Positions 7,011-16,038 of a stretch of DNA of 33,961 nucleotides are shown here, one piece after another. The stretch's first letter is position 1; each line of letters begins with the position of its first letter. The DNA is from Tannerellaceae bacterium (GTDB lineage Bacteria > Bacteroidota > Bacteroidia > Bacteroidales > Tannerellaceae). Made by a program: the position numbers and the translations under genes. The notes beneath the pieces were generated by a model that made no database searches, was not told the DNA's origin, and was given only the letters and a program-made list of their open reading frames with translations. The DNA lies in assembly GCA_031269535.1 (NCBI GenBank), contig JAISZA010000050.1:1-33961 (forward strand), given 5' to 3'.

Positions 7011-7895
7011 ATGAAAAAAAGATTTACCAAAGAAGCTAAAATAGGAATTATTACCATTGCCGCTCTCTCTCTCTTGTATATGGGCATAAATTACCTGAAA
7101 GGGATTAACCTGTTTAAACCCTCTAACCTGTACTTCGTTTCATTCGATAATGTGAAAGATGTGACAATCTCAAGCCCTGTGTTTGTGGAAGGTTTCAAAG
7201 TAGGGCTTGTAAGGAGCATCCGCTATGATTACAGCACTATGGATAAAATAAAGGTAGAGATAAGCCTGGATGAGGAGATGAGAATAAATAAGGGAAGCTA
7301 TGTGGTGATAGTCAGGAGCTTTCTGGGAGGAGCCGAATTGCATCTCCACCTGAATAAGTACACCGCTGAGTATATGAAATCAGGCGAAATACTGGAAGGA
7401 CGAATGGGAGAAGATATGATAGGCGCAGTACAAGACAACATCCTGCCGGCCCTGGAAGGCCTGTTGCCTAAGATAGATTCGATATTGAGCGGGCTACAGA
7501 CATTGGTCAACCACCCCGCCCTTTCGCAGTCGCTGGAGCATATTGAAAAAACAACCGGCAGCCTGGAAACATCCAGCCGCCAGCTCAACCGGTTGTTGAA
7601 CGAAGACGTCCCACTGATTATTTCCGACCTGAAAACAGTAAGCCATAACTTCTCCGGGCTTAGCGAAGACCTGAAAAGTTTAGACCTGCAAACCACTGTC
7701 AGAAGTGTGAATGAAACCCTTGCAAACCTGAAACTTGCTACCGATAAATTCGGTTCCAGAGATAATAGCTTAGGGCTGTTGCTGAATGATAACTCGCTCT
7801 ATTACAACATAAATGGCACGATGGATCATGCTTCGAAACTCCTCCTGGACCTCAGGGAAAACCCCAAACGCTACGTTCATTTTTCGTTGTTCTGA
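7011..7895 (+). CDS. MCE/MlaD-family lipid-transport substrate-binding protein
   Basis: MCE proteins form rings that pass phospholipids between membranes. One N-terminal membrane segment (about residues 10-28) anchors the protein. A single MCE domain follows (about 38-115: YFVSFDNVKDVTISSPVFVEG... with GFKVG and the LGG turn), then a long helical tail. ATG 7011 (MKKRFTKEAKIGI) is preferred to GTG 6990, because the MKK-FTKE-KIG beginning is the form I know from Bacteroidales homologues. Length from 7011 is 294 residues. It follows the amidase closely, probably in one transcript. The permease and ATPase partners are not in this window, so the lipid-transport role rests on family membership. Confidence 0.87.
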   Translation: MKKRFTKEAKIGIITIAALSLLYMGINYLKGINLFKPSNLYFVSFDNVKDVTISSPVFVEGFKVGLVRSIRYDYSTMDKIKVEISLDEEMRINKGSYVVIVRSFLGGAELHLHLNKYTAEYMKSGEILEGRMGEDMIGAVQDNILPALEGLLPKIDSILSGLQTLVNHPALSQSLEHIEKTTGSLETSSRQLNRLLNEDVPLIISDLKTVSHNFSGLSEDLKSLDLQTTVRSVNETLANLKLATDKFGSRDNSLGLLLNDNSLYYNINGTMDHASKLLLDLRENPKRYVHFSLF

Positions 7896-8227
7896 AAAAT
7901 TTTCAGTGTAGAGAACTCCTATTTATTTAGAATCATTCCATCTTAAGGCCCGGAGAGAATAATTTTTTTGTCGTCCTTAATCCCTTTAGAGTAAACGACT
8001 AAAAAAGGCATAAAAAAAAGTTGATTTTTCTCCCCCTTGAGAGAGAGGGGCAGGAAATGCCTTGTAATAAGGATTTTTCTCCCCTGGCAATACCAAGCCG
8101 GGAAGGGCCTATCAATAGATTGATTCTTAAACAAATAATCAAATTCGTAATTTCCAAATTAATCTTGTGTTTTTTTATTTGGATATAATTTCAACCTTTG
8201 TAGGGACAAAATATAGGAGTTTATACT
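7896..8227. other. Intergenic region before dnaA
   Basis: These 332 bases hold no supported gene. An AT-rich inverted repeat (7963-7974 with 7995-8006, one mismatch) and two weak CTCCCC-rich repeats (about 8030 and 8083) are visible. A partial -7 box, AACCTTTG at 8193-8200, stands 27 bases before dnaA but has no TTTG at proper spacing. I looked for DnaA boxes (TTATCCACA and close forms) and saw none, so I do not call an origin. Confidence 0.5.
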
Positions 8228-9625
8228 ATGCAGACGAATTATCAAATATTGTGGAATCAGTGCCTGGACGTTATCAAAGATATCGTCCCCGAAGCTGCTT
8301 TTAAAACATGGTTCAAACCAATTATTCCCTTGTCCTATGAAAACAGTAAATTTACGATTCAGGTACCCAGCCAGTTTTTTTACGAATATCTGGAAGAAAA
8401 ATACGTCAACGTTCTTAAAGTTACCATCGATCGGATAATGGGGGGCGGTACGGTGCTCAATTACCGGGTCATGGTGGACAAAACAACCGGCGGTACGGTT
8501 GATTATCCTGCCGAAAGCGGATCGGTTACCGTAAAAAAGATTGTCCCGAAGGATGCGAACAAAGCTCCGGGCCCTTTTGTTCAGCCGGTTGCGCAAGACC
8601 TGGATTCCCAGTTAAACCCCAAATACAATTTTGATAATTATTTTGAGGGCAAAAGCAACCGCTTTGTACGTGTTGCGGGCGAATCCGTAACACAGAACCC
8701 GGGGAGGACAACATTTAATCCTTTGTTTATCTACGGACCTTCGGGAGTTGGTAAGACCCATCTCTGCCATGCCATAGGGACACGGATACGGGAACTGTAT
8801 CCGGAAAAGAAAGTATTATATGTATCGTCTCACCTGTTTCGCGTCCAGTTCACAGATGCCATTCGTAAAAATGCAATCAATGACTTTCTTTATTTTTACC
8901 AGAATCTGGATGTGCTGATATTGGATGATATCCAGGAAATGATAGGGATGGATAAAACGCAGATGACCTTTTTTCATATTTTCAATCACCTGCACCATTT
9001 GAATAAACAGTTGATATTAACCTGCGACAAGCCGCCGGTGGATATGCAGGGAATGGAAGAACGTCTGATTACAAGGCTGAAGTGGGGGCTGATAGCCGAA
9101 TTGTCACGCCCGGATCCGGAGCTTCGGAAGAAGATATTAAAGAGCAAGGTCAGCCATGACGGTATTTCTATTTCAGATGAAGTCATTGATTTTATTGCAG
9201 ATAATGTGACGGAAAATATACGCGACCTGGAAGGGGTTCTTGTCTCCCTGATGGCTAATTCCGTAATTAATAACCGCGAGATAGATATGGCTTTGGCCAA
9301 ACGGGTCATTAGCCAGGCGATACGGCTGGAGAAAAAGCAGATATCCATACAGATGATTCTGGAAGTAGTTTGCACCTGCCTGAACCTGGAACTATCGGCT
9401 GTTCAGACACATTCGCGTAAACGGGAGATTGTACAAGCCCGCCAGCTGACAATGTATCTGTCAAAAAAATACACCAATTGTTCTCTTTCACATATCGGGA
9501 AAGTAGTAGGGAAAAGAGATCATTCTACCGTGTTACACGCTTGCCGGACGATAAAAGACCAACTCGAAATCGACAGAGCGCTTCATGCGATTGTAGAAGA
9601 AATCGAGACTAAATTAAAAAACTGA
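8228..9625 (+). CDS. dnaA: Chromosomal replication initiator protein DnaA
   Basis: DnaA binds DnaA boxes at oriC and, as an ATP-bound oligomer, opens the duplex. Domain I is at residues about 1-85 (LWNQCLDVIKDIVPEAAFKTWFKPI). A linker covers about 86-130. The AAA+ core (about 131-350) has Walker A GPSGVGKT at 170-177 and Walker B LILDDIQ with Asp233-Asp234. Domain IV, the helix-turn-helix, carries the DnaA signature GKRDHSTVLHACRTI near 430-445. At 465 residues it has normal length. It stands alone, without dnaN, and is followed by a terminator. Local DnaA boxes were not seen, as expected when the origin is elsewhere. Confidence 0.97.
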   Translation: MQTNYQILWNQCLDVIKDIVPEAAFKTWFKPIIPLSYENSKFTIQVPSQFFYEYLEEKYVNVLKVTIDRIMGGGTVLNYRVMVDKTTGGTVDYPAESGSVTVKKIVPKDANKAPGPFVQPVAQDLDSQLNPKYNFDNYFEGKSNRFVRVAGESVTQNPGRTTFNPLFIYGPSGVGKTHLCHAIGTRIRELYPEKKVLYVSSHLFRVQFTDAIRKNAINDFLYFYQNLDVLILDDIQEMIGMDKTQMTFFHIFNHLHHLNKQLILTCDKPPVDMQGMEERLITRLKWGLIAELSRPDPELRKKILKSKVSHDGISISDEVIDFIADNVTENIRDLEGVLVSLMANSVINNREIDMALAKRVISQAIRLEKKQISIQMILEVVCTCLNLELSAVQTHSRKREIVQARQLTMYLSKKYTNCSLSHIGKVVGKRDHSTVLHACRTIKDQLEIDRALHAIVEEIETKLKN

Positions 9626-9645
9626 ATATTCTATTCTTTTTGTTG

Positions 9646-9680
9646 AAAAGGGCGACTTCGTATGGGGGTTGCCCTTTTTG
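9646..9680 (+). terminator. Rho-independent terminator after dnaA
   Basis: The stem AAAAGGGCGAC (9646-9656) pairs with GTTGCCCTTTT (9668-9678) through one G-T pair, with an 11-base loop and a short T run. It lies 20 bases after the dnaA stop. Confidence 0.8.
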
Positions 9681-9697
9681 TTATTTCTGTTTTTCTG

Positions 9698-9719
9698 AAG
9701 TTTTCCAAAATGGAAACTT
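9698..9719. promoter_or_regulatory. Small inverted repeat upstream of nrdJ
   Basis: AAGTTTTCCA and TGGAAACTT flank AAA, pairing with one bulged base. It lies about 115 bases before the promoter of the ribonucleotide reductase gene. It does not resemble the NrdR box consensus. A regulatory role is only possible. Confidence 0.25.
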
Positions 9720-9814
9720 TATATATTTCACAAATCAATAACTTTATGAGTATCAAATATTATTTGCCATATTTCGGAAAACTTTTCACTAAGTCGAATT
9801 TTATCATTATATAA

Positions 9815-9846
9815 TTTGGATAATAAATAAACTATTACTAAACTTG
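9815..9846 (+). promoter_or_regulatory. Promoter of nrdJ
   Basis: TTTG at 9815-9818, a 20-base spacer and TAAACTTG at 9839-9846 (one mismatch to TAnnTTTG) form a plausible Bacteroidetes promoter, 24 bases before the GTG start. Confidence 0.55.
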
Positions 9847-9870
9847 CAGTATAATTAAAAACAACACATA

Positions 9871-12405
9871 GTGGATCAGAAAAATTATACCTTCGATGAA
9901 GCCTTCAGCGCTTCATTAGACTATTTTACCGGTGACGAATTGGCCGCAAAAGTATGGGTTAATAAATATGCACTGAAGGACGCATTTGGTAATATATACG
10001 AAAAATCTCCCAAAGACATGCATCACCGTTTGGCAAAAGAAATTGCACGTATTGAGAAAAAGTATCCGAACCCCTTGTCGGAAAAGGAACTTTTCAACCT
10101 GTTTGACCATTTCAGGTATATCGTTCCTCAGGGGAGCCCTATGACCGGAATCGGGAATAACTTTCAGATTGCTTCTTTATCCAACTGTTTTGTGATCGGG
10201 CTTGAGGGGAATGCCGATTCCTATGGAGCCATTATCCGCATAGATGAAGAGCAGGTTCAATTGATGAAGCGCCGTGGAGGGGTCGGGCACGATTTATCGC
10301 ATATACGGCCCAAAGGCTCTCCCGTAAAGAACTCAGCGCTTACCTCGACCGGACTGGTGCCTTTCATGGAGCGTTATTCCAATTCGACGCGAGAGGTTGC
10401 ACAAGATGGCCGGAGGGGCGCCCTGATGCTGAGTGTCTCTGTTAAGCATCCTGACTCGGAATCGTTTATCAATGCCAAGATGCAGGAAGGGAAAGTCACC
10501 GGCGCCAATGTGTCGGTGAGAATTGACGACGAATTTATGAATGCTGTGATAAACGGCACAAGTTATACACAGCAATACCCGATAGATTCCCCCAATCCGA
10601 CAACCGTAAAACAAATAGAGGCCACCGCCCTCTGGAAAAAAATCATCCACAATGCCTGGCAGTCAGCCGAGCCCGGTGTTCTTTTCTGGGATACCATCAT
10701 CAAAGAATCCGTTCCCGATTCGTATGCCGACTTGGGATTCCATACCGTTTCGACTAACCCTTGCGGGGAAATCCCACTTTGCCCCTACGATAGCTGCCGC
10801 CTGCTGGCAATCAACCTCTATTCGTATGTTGTCAAGCCTTTTACCCCGGAAGCTTCTTTCGACTACGAACTATTCAGAAAACACGCTGCCCTGGCACAAC
10901 GCATCATGGACGATATCATCGACCTCGAATCCGAAAAAATAGAAAAAATACTGGAAAAGATAGATTCCGACCCGGAGTCAATAGAAGTGAGAAAAACAGA
11001 ACGATACCTCTGGGAAAAAATACAAAAAAAGACATTGATGGGACGGCGTACCGGCGTAGGTATTACAGCGGAAGGGGATATGCTGGCAGCTCTGAACCTG
11101 CGTTATGGAACGGATGAAGCCACAGCCTGCGCAGAGAATGTTCAGAAAACATTGGCCCTGGCCGCTTATCGCTCCTCGGTTACAATGGCAAAAGAGCGGG
11201 GCGCATTCGAAGTGTATGATGCCGGACGAGAGGAGACGAATCCGTTTATCAACCGCCTGAAAGAAGCCGACCCCGAACTGTATAACGATATGGTCGCTTA
11301 CGGGCGTCGCAACATTGCCTGTCTGACTATTGCCCCTACGGGTACAACCAGCCTGATGACACAAACCACTTCCGGCATCGAACCGGTCTTTCTGCCTGTA
11401 TATAAGCGCCGGAGGAAAGTAAATCCCAACGACGCCTCTGCACGGGTTGATTTTGTCGATGAAACAGGCGACGCTTTCGAAGAATACATCGTTTTCCATC
11501 ATAAATTCGTAACATGGATGCTGGCCAACGGCCATTCGACTTCCAAAAGATATACGCAGGAAGAAGTCGATGCCTTAGTAGCAAGTTCGCCCTATTACAA
11601 AGCTACTTCCAATGATGTGGACTGGCTCCGGAAGGTAAGGATGCAGGGACGTATCCAGAAATGGGTGGATCATTCCATCAGCGTAACCATCAATCTGCCT
11701 AATGATGTTTCGGAAGAATTGGTAAACAAACTTTATATAGAGGCCTGGAAATGTGGATGCAAAGGCTGTACGGTCTATCGCGAAGGCTGCCGCTCAGGGA
11801 TCTTACTGCCGACCGAAAAGAAAAAAGACGACCGTATCTGTCTGGAACCTCCCGTGATTGTTGCCAAACGTCCGCGTGAACTGGAGGCGGAGGTCGTGAA
11901 ATTCCAGAATAACCGCGAAAAATGGATTGCCTTTGTCGGACTGCTCAACGGACGCCCTTACGAAATATTTACCGGTCTGGCCGACGACGACGAGGGGCTG
12001 ATGCTCCCCAAGAATGTGTCCAAAGGGACAATTATAAAAAGCTACGACGACGACGGGAACAAGCATTACGATTTCCAGTTCAAAAACAAGCGCGGATTCA
12101 AAATGACTATCGAAGGGTTGGACGGTAAATTCAACCCGGAGTTCTGGAACTATGCCAAATTGATTTCCGGCGTGCTCCGTTATGCCATGCCGATCGACCA
12201 GGTGATTAAATTAGTACAAGGCATGGAATTGGATAATGAATCCATCAATACCTGGAAAAACGGTGTGGAACGCGCCCTGAAGAAATACCTTCCCAACGGG
12301 ACGACTGTCAAAGGCGATAAATGTACGAATTGCGGAAACGAATCGCTGACCTACCAGGAAGGCTGTCTGATTTGCACAAATTGTGGCGCCTCCAAATGTG
12401 GATAA
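9871..12405 (+). CDS. nrdJ: Cobalamin-dependent (class II) ribonucleotide reductase
   Basis: Class II enzymes reduce ribonucleotides to deoxyribonucleotides using adenosylcobalamin as radical source, with or without oxygen. The catalytic set is visible: Cys106 in SLSNC, the thiyl Cys298 with Asn296 and Glu300 in NPCGEIPL, and Cys309 as the likely redox partner of Cys106. A later PTGTTSLMTQTTSGIEPVF segment is typical of the barrel. The C-terminus ends in a zinc-ribbon-like region (CTNCG...CLICTNCGASKCG) supplying redox cysteines. At 844 residues it is normal. The start is GTG 9871, supported by position and promoter; no upstream ATG is in frame. I see no cobalamin riboswitch in the leader, but could not test folding. 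Confidence 0.94.
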   Translation: MDQKNYTFDEAFSASLDYFTGDELAAKVWVNKYALKDAFGNIYEKSPKDMHHRLAKEIARIEKKYPNPLSEKELFNLFDHFRYIVPQGSPMTGIGNNFQIASLSNCFVIGLEGNADSYGAIIRIDEEQVQLMKRRGGVGHDLSHIRPKGSPVKNSALTSTGLVPFMERYSNSTREVAQDGRRGALMLSVSVKHPDSESFINAKMQEGKVTGANVSVRIDDEFMNAVINGTSYTQQYPIDSPNPTTVKQIEATALWKKIIHNAWQSAEPGVLFWDTIIKESVPDSYADLGFHTVSTNPCGEIPLCPYDSCRLLAINLYSYVVKPFTPEASFDYELFRKHAALAQRIMDDIIDLESEKIEKILEKIDSDPESIEVRKTERYLWEKIQKKTLMGRRTGVGITAEGDMLAALNLRYGTDEATACAENVQKTLALAAYRSSVTMAKERGAFEVYDAGREETNPFINRLKEADPELYNDMVAYGRRNIACLTIAPTGTTSLMTQTTSGIEPVFLPVYKRRRKVNPNDASARVDFVDETGDAFEEYIVFHHKFVTWMLANGHSTSKRYTQEEVDALVASSPYYKATSNDVDWLRKVRMQGRIQKWVDHSISVTINLPNDVSEELVNKLYIEAWKCGCKGCTVYREGCRSGILLPTEKKKDDRICLEPPVIVAKRPRELEAEVVKFQNNREKWIAFVGLLNGRPYEIFTGLADDDEGLMLPKNVSKGTIIKSYDDDGNKHYDFQFKNKRGFKMTIEGLDGKFNPEFWNYAKLISGVLRYAMPIDQVIKLVQGMELDNESINTWKNGVERALKKYLPNGTTVKGDKCTNCGNESLTYQEGCLICTNCGASKCG

Positions 12406-12427
12406 TAAATGAAATACAGCATACCGG

Positions 12428-12460
12428 AAAGGCTGAACTTGCAAAAGTTCAGCCTTTTTT
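12428..12460 (+). terminator. Rho-independent terminator after nrdJ
   Basis: A perfect 13-bp stem (12428-12440 with 12445-12457) around loop GCAA ends in a T tract. It begins 22 bases after the nrdJ stop. Confidence 0.9.
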
Positions 12461-12470
12461 AATACATTTG
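12438..12470 (+). promoter_or_regulatory. Promoter of malQ inside the nrdJ terminator
   Basis: CTTG at 12438-12441, a 21-base spacer and TACATTTG at 12463-12470 give a near-consensus Bacteroidetes promoter 23 bases before the malQ start. The -33 part lies in the loop side of the preceding terminator stem, so the two signals share DNA. Confidence 0.55.
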
Positions 12471-12493
12471 CAGTGTAACTAAATCAGATAAAA

Positions 12494-15205
12494 ATGAAGC
12501 TTTCTTTTCATATAAATTTTCATACCATCTGGGGGCAAAAAATATGTATCGTCGGCTCAATCCCTGAGCTTGGCATGTGGGAAACAGCGCTTGCCAAAGA
12601 AATGGATTATGCCGGCGAAGGAAACTGGATACTCTCTATCGGGGTGGCGCCAGACACAGAGCTTGTCGAATATCGTTACTTTCTCAGAGTAAACGACCAG
12701 CAGGTATTTGAAGAATGGGAAAAGAATCATCGGATTACACTGGAAAAACAATCCCATACCTATACATTATATGATTACTGGCAGACACGTCCCGCAAACA
12801 TCGCTTTTTATTCTTCCGCTTTTACTAAAAGCTTGTTTGCCCACCCGTGTAACACTTATGAGCGGGCCATCCGAAGCGGGAAAAAACTGTCGGTTAAAAT
12901 ATCGGCGCCCCGCGTGGAAAAAAATCAATGCCTGGCCATAACAGGAAATCAGGAATGTATTGGCAACTGGAACCCTGGAAAAGCCTTGATCCTTAGCTGT
13001 GATACATTTCCCGAATGGCATATCGACCTGGATGCCGGAGAAATCCGTTATCCGCTGGAATATAAGTTCATTGTATGGGATACCGATACCCGTGAACCGG
13101 TATATTGGGAATCCGGGGAAAACCGTACATTGGATCTCCCCGCTCAGGAAAAAGGAGAAACAACGTATGTCTCAGGCCTTTATTTCCGGGAGAATCTGCC
13201 GCCCTGGAGATGCGCCGGTTCGGTTATTCCTGTCTTTTCTCTGCGTTCGGAAAATAGTTTCGGAGTAGGCGATCTGGCTGACTTGCGTTTGTTTATCGAC
13301 TGGGTAAAAAAAACCGGCCAGCGGCTGATACAAGTATTGCCGGTGAACGATACGACTGCCACCTGTACATGGACCGATTCGTATCCTTACAGCGCCATTT
13401 CCATTTACGCCCTGCATCCGATGTATATCAGCCTCCCGTGGATGGGAGTCCTGAAAGATGTGCGGCTGGCAGCTGTCTTCGCTGAAAAGCAAAACGAACT
13501 CAATAGCCTCGGAGAGATTGATTACGAGAGAGTAGTAGCCTGCAAAACCGCATATTGCCGCGCCTTCTTTGAGCAGGAAGGAGAGCAGTGGCTGGAAACG
13601 GATGAGTTCAGGGAGTTCTTTTCCGGAAACGAAGAATGGTTGGTTCCATACGCTGCGTACGCTTACTTCCGCGATAAGTACCAGACAACTGATTTCCCGA
13701 AATGGGGAAGCGATGCCGTGTACAACAAGGCGCGCGTTCAGAAGCTCTGTAGCCGCGGGAGCGAAGCATGGCCTGGAATAGCCTTCTCTTTCTTTTTGCA
13801 GTTTGTCCTGCATAAGCAGTTTAAGGCTGTTTCCGATTACGCGCGTAAAAACGGAATCGTGCTGAAAGGTGATTTACCCATTGGAGTCAATCGCAACAGC
13901 GTAGAGGTATGGACTGCTCCTCAGTGTTTTAATATGAATGGACAGGCCGGAGCTCCGCCCGATGATTTCTCCGTCAGCGGGCAGAACTGGATGTTTCCTA
14001 CTTATAACTGGGAGGTGATGGAAAAAGACCGGTATAGGTGGTGGAAAAAGCGGTTTGCCAAATTGAGCGATTATTTCGACTGCTTTCGTATCGACCATAT
14101 CCTGGGCTTTTTCCGTATCTGGGAAATCCCCCTGGATTATACCGAAGGTCTGTGCGGGCATTTTAACCCGGCCCTTCCCTTGTCGAAAGAAGAAATTGAG
14201 CAGTATGGACTTTCTTTCAACGAGAGTCGTTTTACCACGCCCCATATCCACTGTCAGCACTTTCCCGGACTGTTTGGCGAATATGCTCATGAGGCCGAAG
14301 ACACTTACCTGCTGCAATCCTCTTCCCGTCATTTTGTTTTAAAGCCTTTCTGTGATACGCAGGCAAAGATCGGAACGGTTTTTGCCGGAAGAACCGACAA
14401 GGCCTCACAGCAGATAAAGAGCGGCCTGCTCTATATAGCCAATGAGGTCTTATTCGTGCGCGATCCCTATCAGAAGAAACGCTTTCATCCGCGCATCTCG
14501 GCATCTCAATCGTTTCTATACCGCGAATTGAGTAATGCCGACCGTTATGCGTTCGACTATCTGTATTGGGACTTCTTTTACCGGAGGCATAATGATTTCT
14601 GGAAAGAGCAGGCTTATAAACGGTTGGCTCCCCTGATTGTCTCTACACAGATGCTGGTATGTGGCGAAGATTTGGGCATGATACCGGACTCCGTACCCGA
14701 AGTGATGAACAAATTACAGATTCTCAGTCTTGAAATAGAGCGCATGTCGAAGACGCCTGAGCGCGAGTTTGCTTATCTGCCTCATTTACCCTACCTTTCC
14801 GTTTGTACTACCTCTACACACGATATGCCGCCCCTCAGGAACTGGTGGAAAGAAGACCGCGAAAAGACCGAGCGGTATTATAACCAGGTATTGCAACTGC
14901 CCGGTGAGGCACCTGCCGAATGTACGGCCCGCATAGCTGAGCAAATCATTGCAAACCACCTGGGTTCGCCCGCCATGCTGGTGATCATTCCGCTGCAGGA
15001 CTGGCTTGCCACAGACGAGGCGCTGAAACGGGAAGATTACAGCGCCGAGCGAATCAATATCCCTGCCCATGCGGCTCATTATTGGCGTTATCGCATGCAC
15101 ATAACAATTGAAGAATTGCTGAAAGCGGATACGTTTAATGATAGAATAATTTGTTTAATAAAAAACAACGGACGTGCGCCTGCCCACCTTCCTGTTATTC
15201 TTTAA
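12494..15205 (+). CDS. malQ: 4-alpha-glucanotransferase (amylomaltase) with two N-terminal CBM20 domains
   Basis: The enzyme transfers alpha-1,4-glucan segments between maltodextrins and releases glucose, in glycogen and starch metabolism. Residues about 1-105 and 125-230 are two starch-binding CBM20-type domains (each with an IVGSIPELGMW- or ITGNQECIGNW-like motif). The GH77 catalytic barrel follows from about 240. Nucleophile Asp534 stands in FRIDHILGF and the acid/base Glu725 in CGEDLG; STHDMPPLRNWW carries the third conserved acid. There is no signal peptide, so it is cytoplasmic. The 903-residue, CBM20-bearing form is like plant DPE2 and known Bacteroidales enzymes. Its stop overlaps the convergent bactofilin gene by 11 bases. 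Confidence 0.94.
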   Translation: MKLSFHINFHTIWGQKICIVGSIPELGMWETALAKEMDYAGEGNWILSIGVAPDTELVEYRYFLRVNDQQVFEEWEKNHRITLEKQSHTYTLYDYWQTRPANIAFYSSAFTKSLFAHPCNTYERAIRSGKKLSVKISAPRVEKNQCLAITGNQECIGNWNPGKALILSCDTFPEWHIDLDAGEIRYPLEYKFIVWDTDTREPVYWESGENRTLDLPAQEKGETTYVSGLYFRENLPPWRCAGSVIPVFSLRSENSFGVGDLADLRLFIDWVKKTGQRLIQVLPVNDTTATCTWTDSYPYSAISIYALHPMYISLPWMGVLKDVRLAAVFAEKQNELNSLGEIDYERVVACKTAYCRAFFEQEGEQWLETDEFREFFSGNEEWLVPYAAYAYFRDKYQTTDFPKWGSDAVYNKARVQKLCSRGSEAWPGIAFSFFLQFVLHKQFKAVSDYARKNGIVLKGDLPIGVNRNSVEVWTAPQCFNMNGQAGAPPDDFSVSGQNWMFPTYNWEVMEKDRYRWWKKRFAKLSDYFDCFRIDHILGFFRIWEIPLDYTEGLCGHFNPALPLSKEEIEQYGLSFNESRFTTPHIHCQHFPGLFGEYAHEAEDTYLLQSSSRHFVLKPFCDTQAKIGTVFAGRTDKASQQIKSGLLYIANEVLFVRDPYQKKRFHPRISASQSFLYRELSNADRYAFDYLYWDFFYRRHNDFWKEQAYKRLAPLIVSTQMLVCGEDLGMIPDSVPEVMNKLQILSLEIERMSKTPEREFAYLPHLPYLSVCTTSTHDMPPLRNWWKEDREKTERYYNQVLQLPGEAPAECTARIAEQIIANHLGSPAMLVIIPLQDWLATDEALKREDYSAERINIPAHAAHYWRYRMHITIEELLKADTFNDRIICLIKNNGRAPAHLPVIL

Positions 15206-15557
15206 TATCGGCCGACATATTACAGATACCGCTGAATTTAGCATTCGGCTCTATTTCAAGCGTTGTCGTATAGATGTCGCCGGTAACAATAGACGAAGCC
15301 TTCAATACTAACGCTCCACTGGTACGGATACTCCCGACAACCGTTCCGAATATTTCGGCGTTGACCGATACAATATCCCCGTCGATATGGCCTTTAGGCC
15401 CTATGACTATTTTTGCGGCACAATTAATATTACCTTCCACTCTTCCGTTCAAGCGAAAATCCCCGTCAGTTATAATATCACCCCTTACGGTTGTTCCTAC
15501 AGCCAGTATGTTATGTAATCCGTTAGAAGGAGCTTCTTCTTTAAACTTAATTTTCAT
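15195..15557 (-). CDS. Bactofilin-family cytoskeletal protein
   Basis: Bactofilins self-assemble into filaments that organise cell-envelope enzymes. The 120-residue protein has a short N-terminal tail (KFKEEAPSNGLHNILAVGTTV) and a core of short beta-helical repeats in which hydrophobic and glycine positions recur (GDIITDGDFRLNGRVEGNI, IGPKGHIDGDI, FGTVVGSI, ASSIVTGDIYT). No membrane segment is seen, so membrane association through the tail would be peripheral. It is transcribed alone, divergent from folB, and its stop lies inside the end of malQ. Assignment rests on the characteristic repeat pattern. Confidence 0.9.
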   Translation of the reverse strand: MKIKFKEEAPSNGLHNILAVGTTVRGDIITDGDFRLNGRVEGNINCAAKIVIGPKGHIDGDIVSVNAEIFGTVVGSIRTSGALVLKASSIVTGDIYTTTLEIEPNAKFSGICNMSADIKE

Positions 15558-15594
15558 ATAATTATTATCGTATATATTTTTTTGAGATAGTTTG

Positions 15595-15616
15595 CAAATA
15601 TAAAATTATATTTTTG
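15595..15616. promoter_or_regulatory. Divergent -7 boxes for bactofilin and folB
   Basis: On the minus strand TATATTTG (15595-15602) stands 38 bases before the bactofilin start. On the plus strand TATTTTTG (15609-15616) stands 48 bases before folB. Both match TAnnTTTG, but the -33 boxes are not at ideal spacing. The two promoters would be back-to-back within 25 bases. Confidence 0.4.
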
Positions 15617-15663
15617 CAGTCTAAGTCTCTTTCCTTACTTTTACCTCTTAATTATCCTAAAAT

Positions 15664-16038
15664 ATGATAAGCAAAATAGTGTTGAAAGATATGAAATTTT
15701 ATGCATATCACGGCATATTACCTCAGGAAAAATGTGTCGGAAATAATTTTTTAGTTAATCTCTCTGTCACAGCGCCTTTGGAGGCCGCCCTCCATACCGA
15801 TGACCTGAATGACACAATAAACTATGCGACAGTCTATTCTCTTGTAAAAAAGGAGATGGATATCCCTTCCTGCCTGATAGAACATGTCGCCGGAAGAATC
15901 CTTCGCTCACTGAAAAATCACTTCCCCCGGATAACAGAAACCGAACTATCCCTTTCGAAATTAAATCCTCCCATCACCGGAGACATCCACAGCGCCACGA
16001 TCGTCCTCAGAGAAGTTTATACTATTTCCCCCCGATAG
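15664..16038 (+). CDS. folB: Dihydroneopterin aldolase
   Basis: FolB converts dihydroneopterin to 6-hydroxymethyl-dihydropterin and glycolaldehyde in folate synthesis, in the cytoplasm as an octamer. The typical YAYHGILPQEK motif near residues 13-24, the DTINYATVYSLV segment (about 50-62) and the LIEHVAGRI segment (about 75-83) identify it. A lysine in LSKLNPP is in the expected position of the catalytic lysine region. At 124 residues it has usual length. Its last 17 bases overlap the end of the convergent glycosyltransferase gene. No other folate gene is adjacent. Confidence 0.94.
   Translation: MISKIVLKDMKFYAYHGILPQEKCVGNNFLVNLSVTAPLEAALHTDDLNDTINYATVYSLVKKEMDIPSCLIEHVAGRILRSLKNHFPRITETELSLSKLNPPITGDIHSATIVLREVYTISPR

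Noticed and set aside
7896-8227. Chromosomal origin next to dnaA
   Set aside because: No DnaA boxes or close variants could be found in the intergenic sequence, and dnaN and other origin neighbours are absent.
9626-9870. Cobalamin riboswitch before the class II ribonucleotide reductase
   Set aside because: I did not find a B12-box-like conserved segment, and the predicted start site leaves a leader too short for the aptamer.
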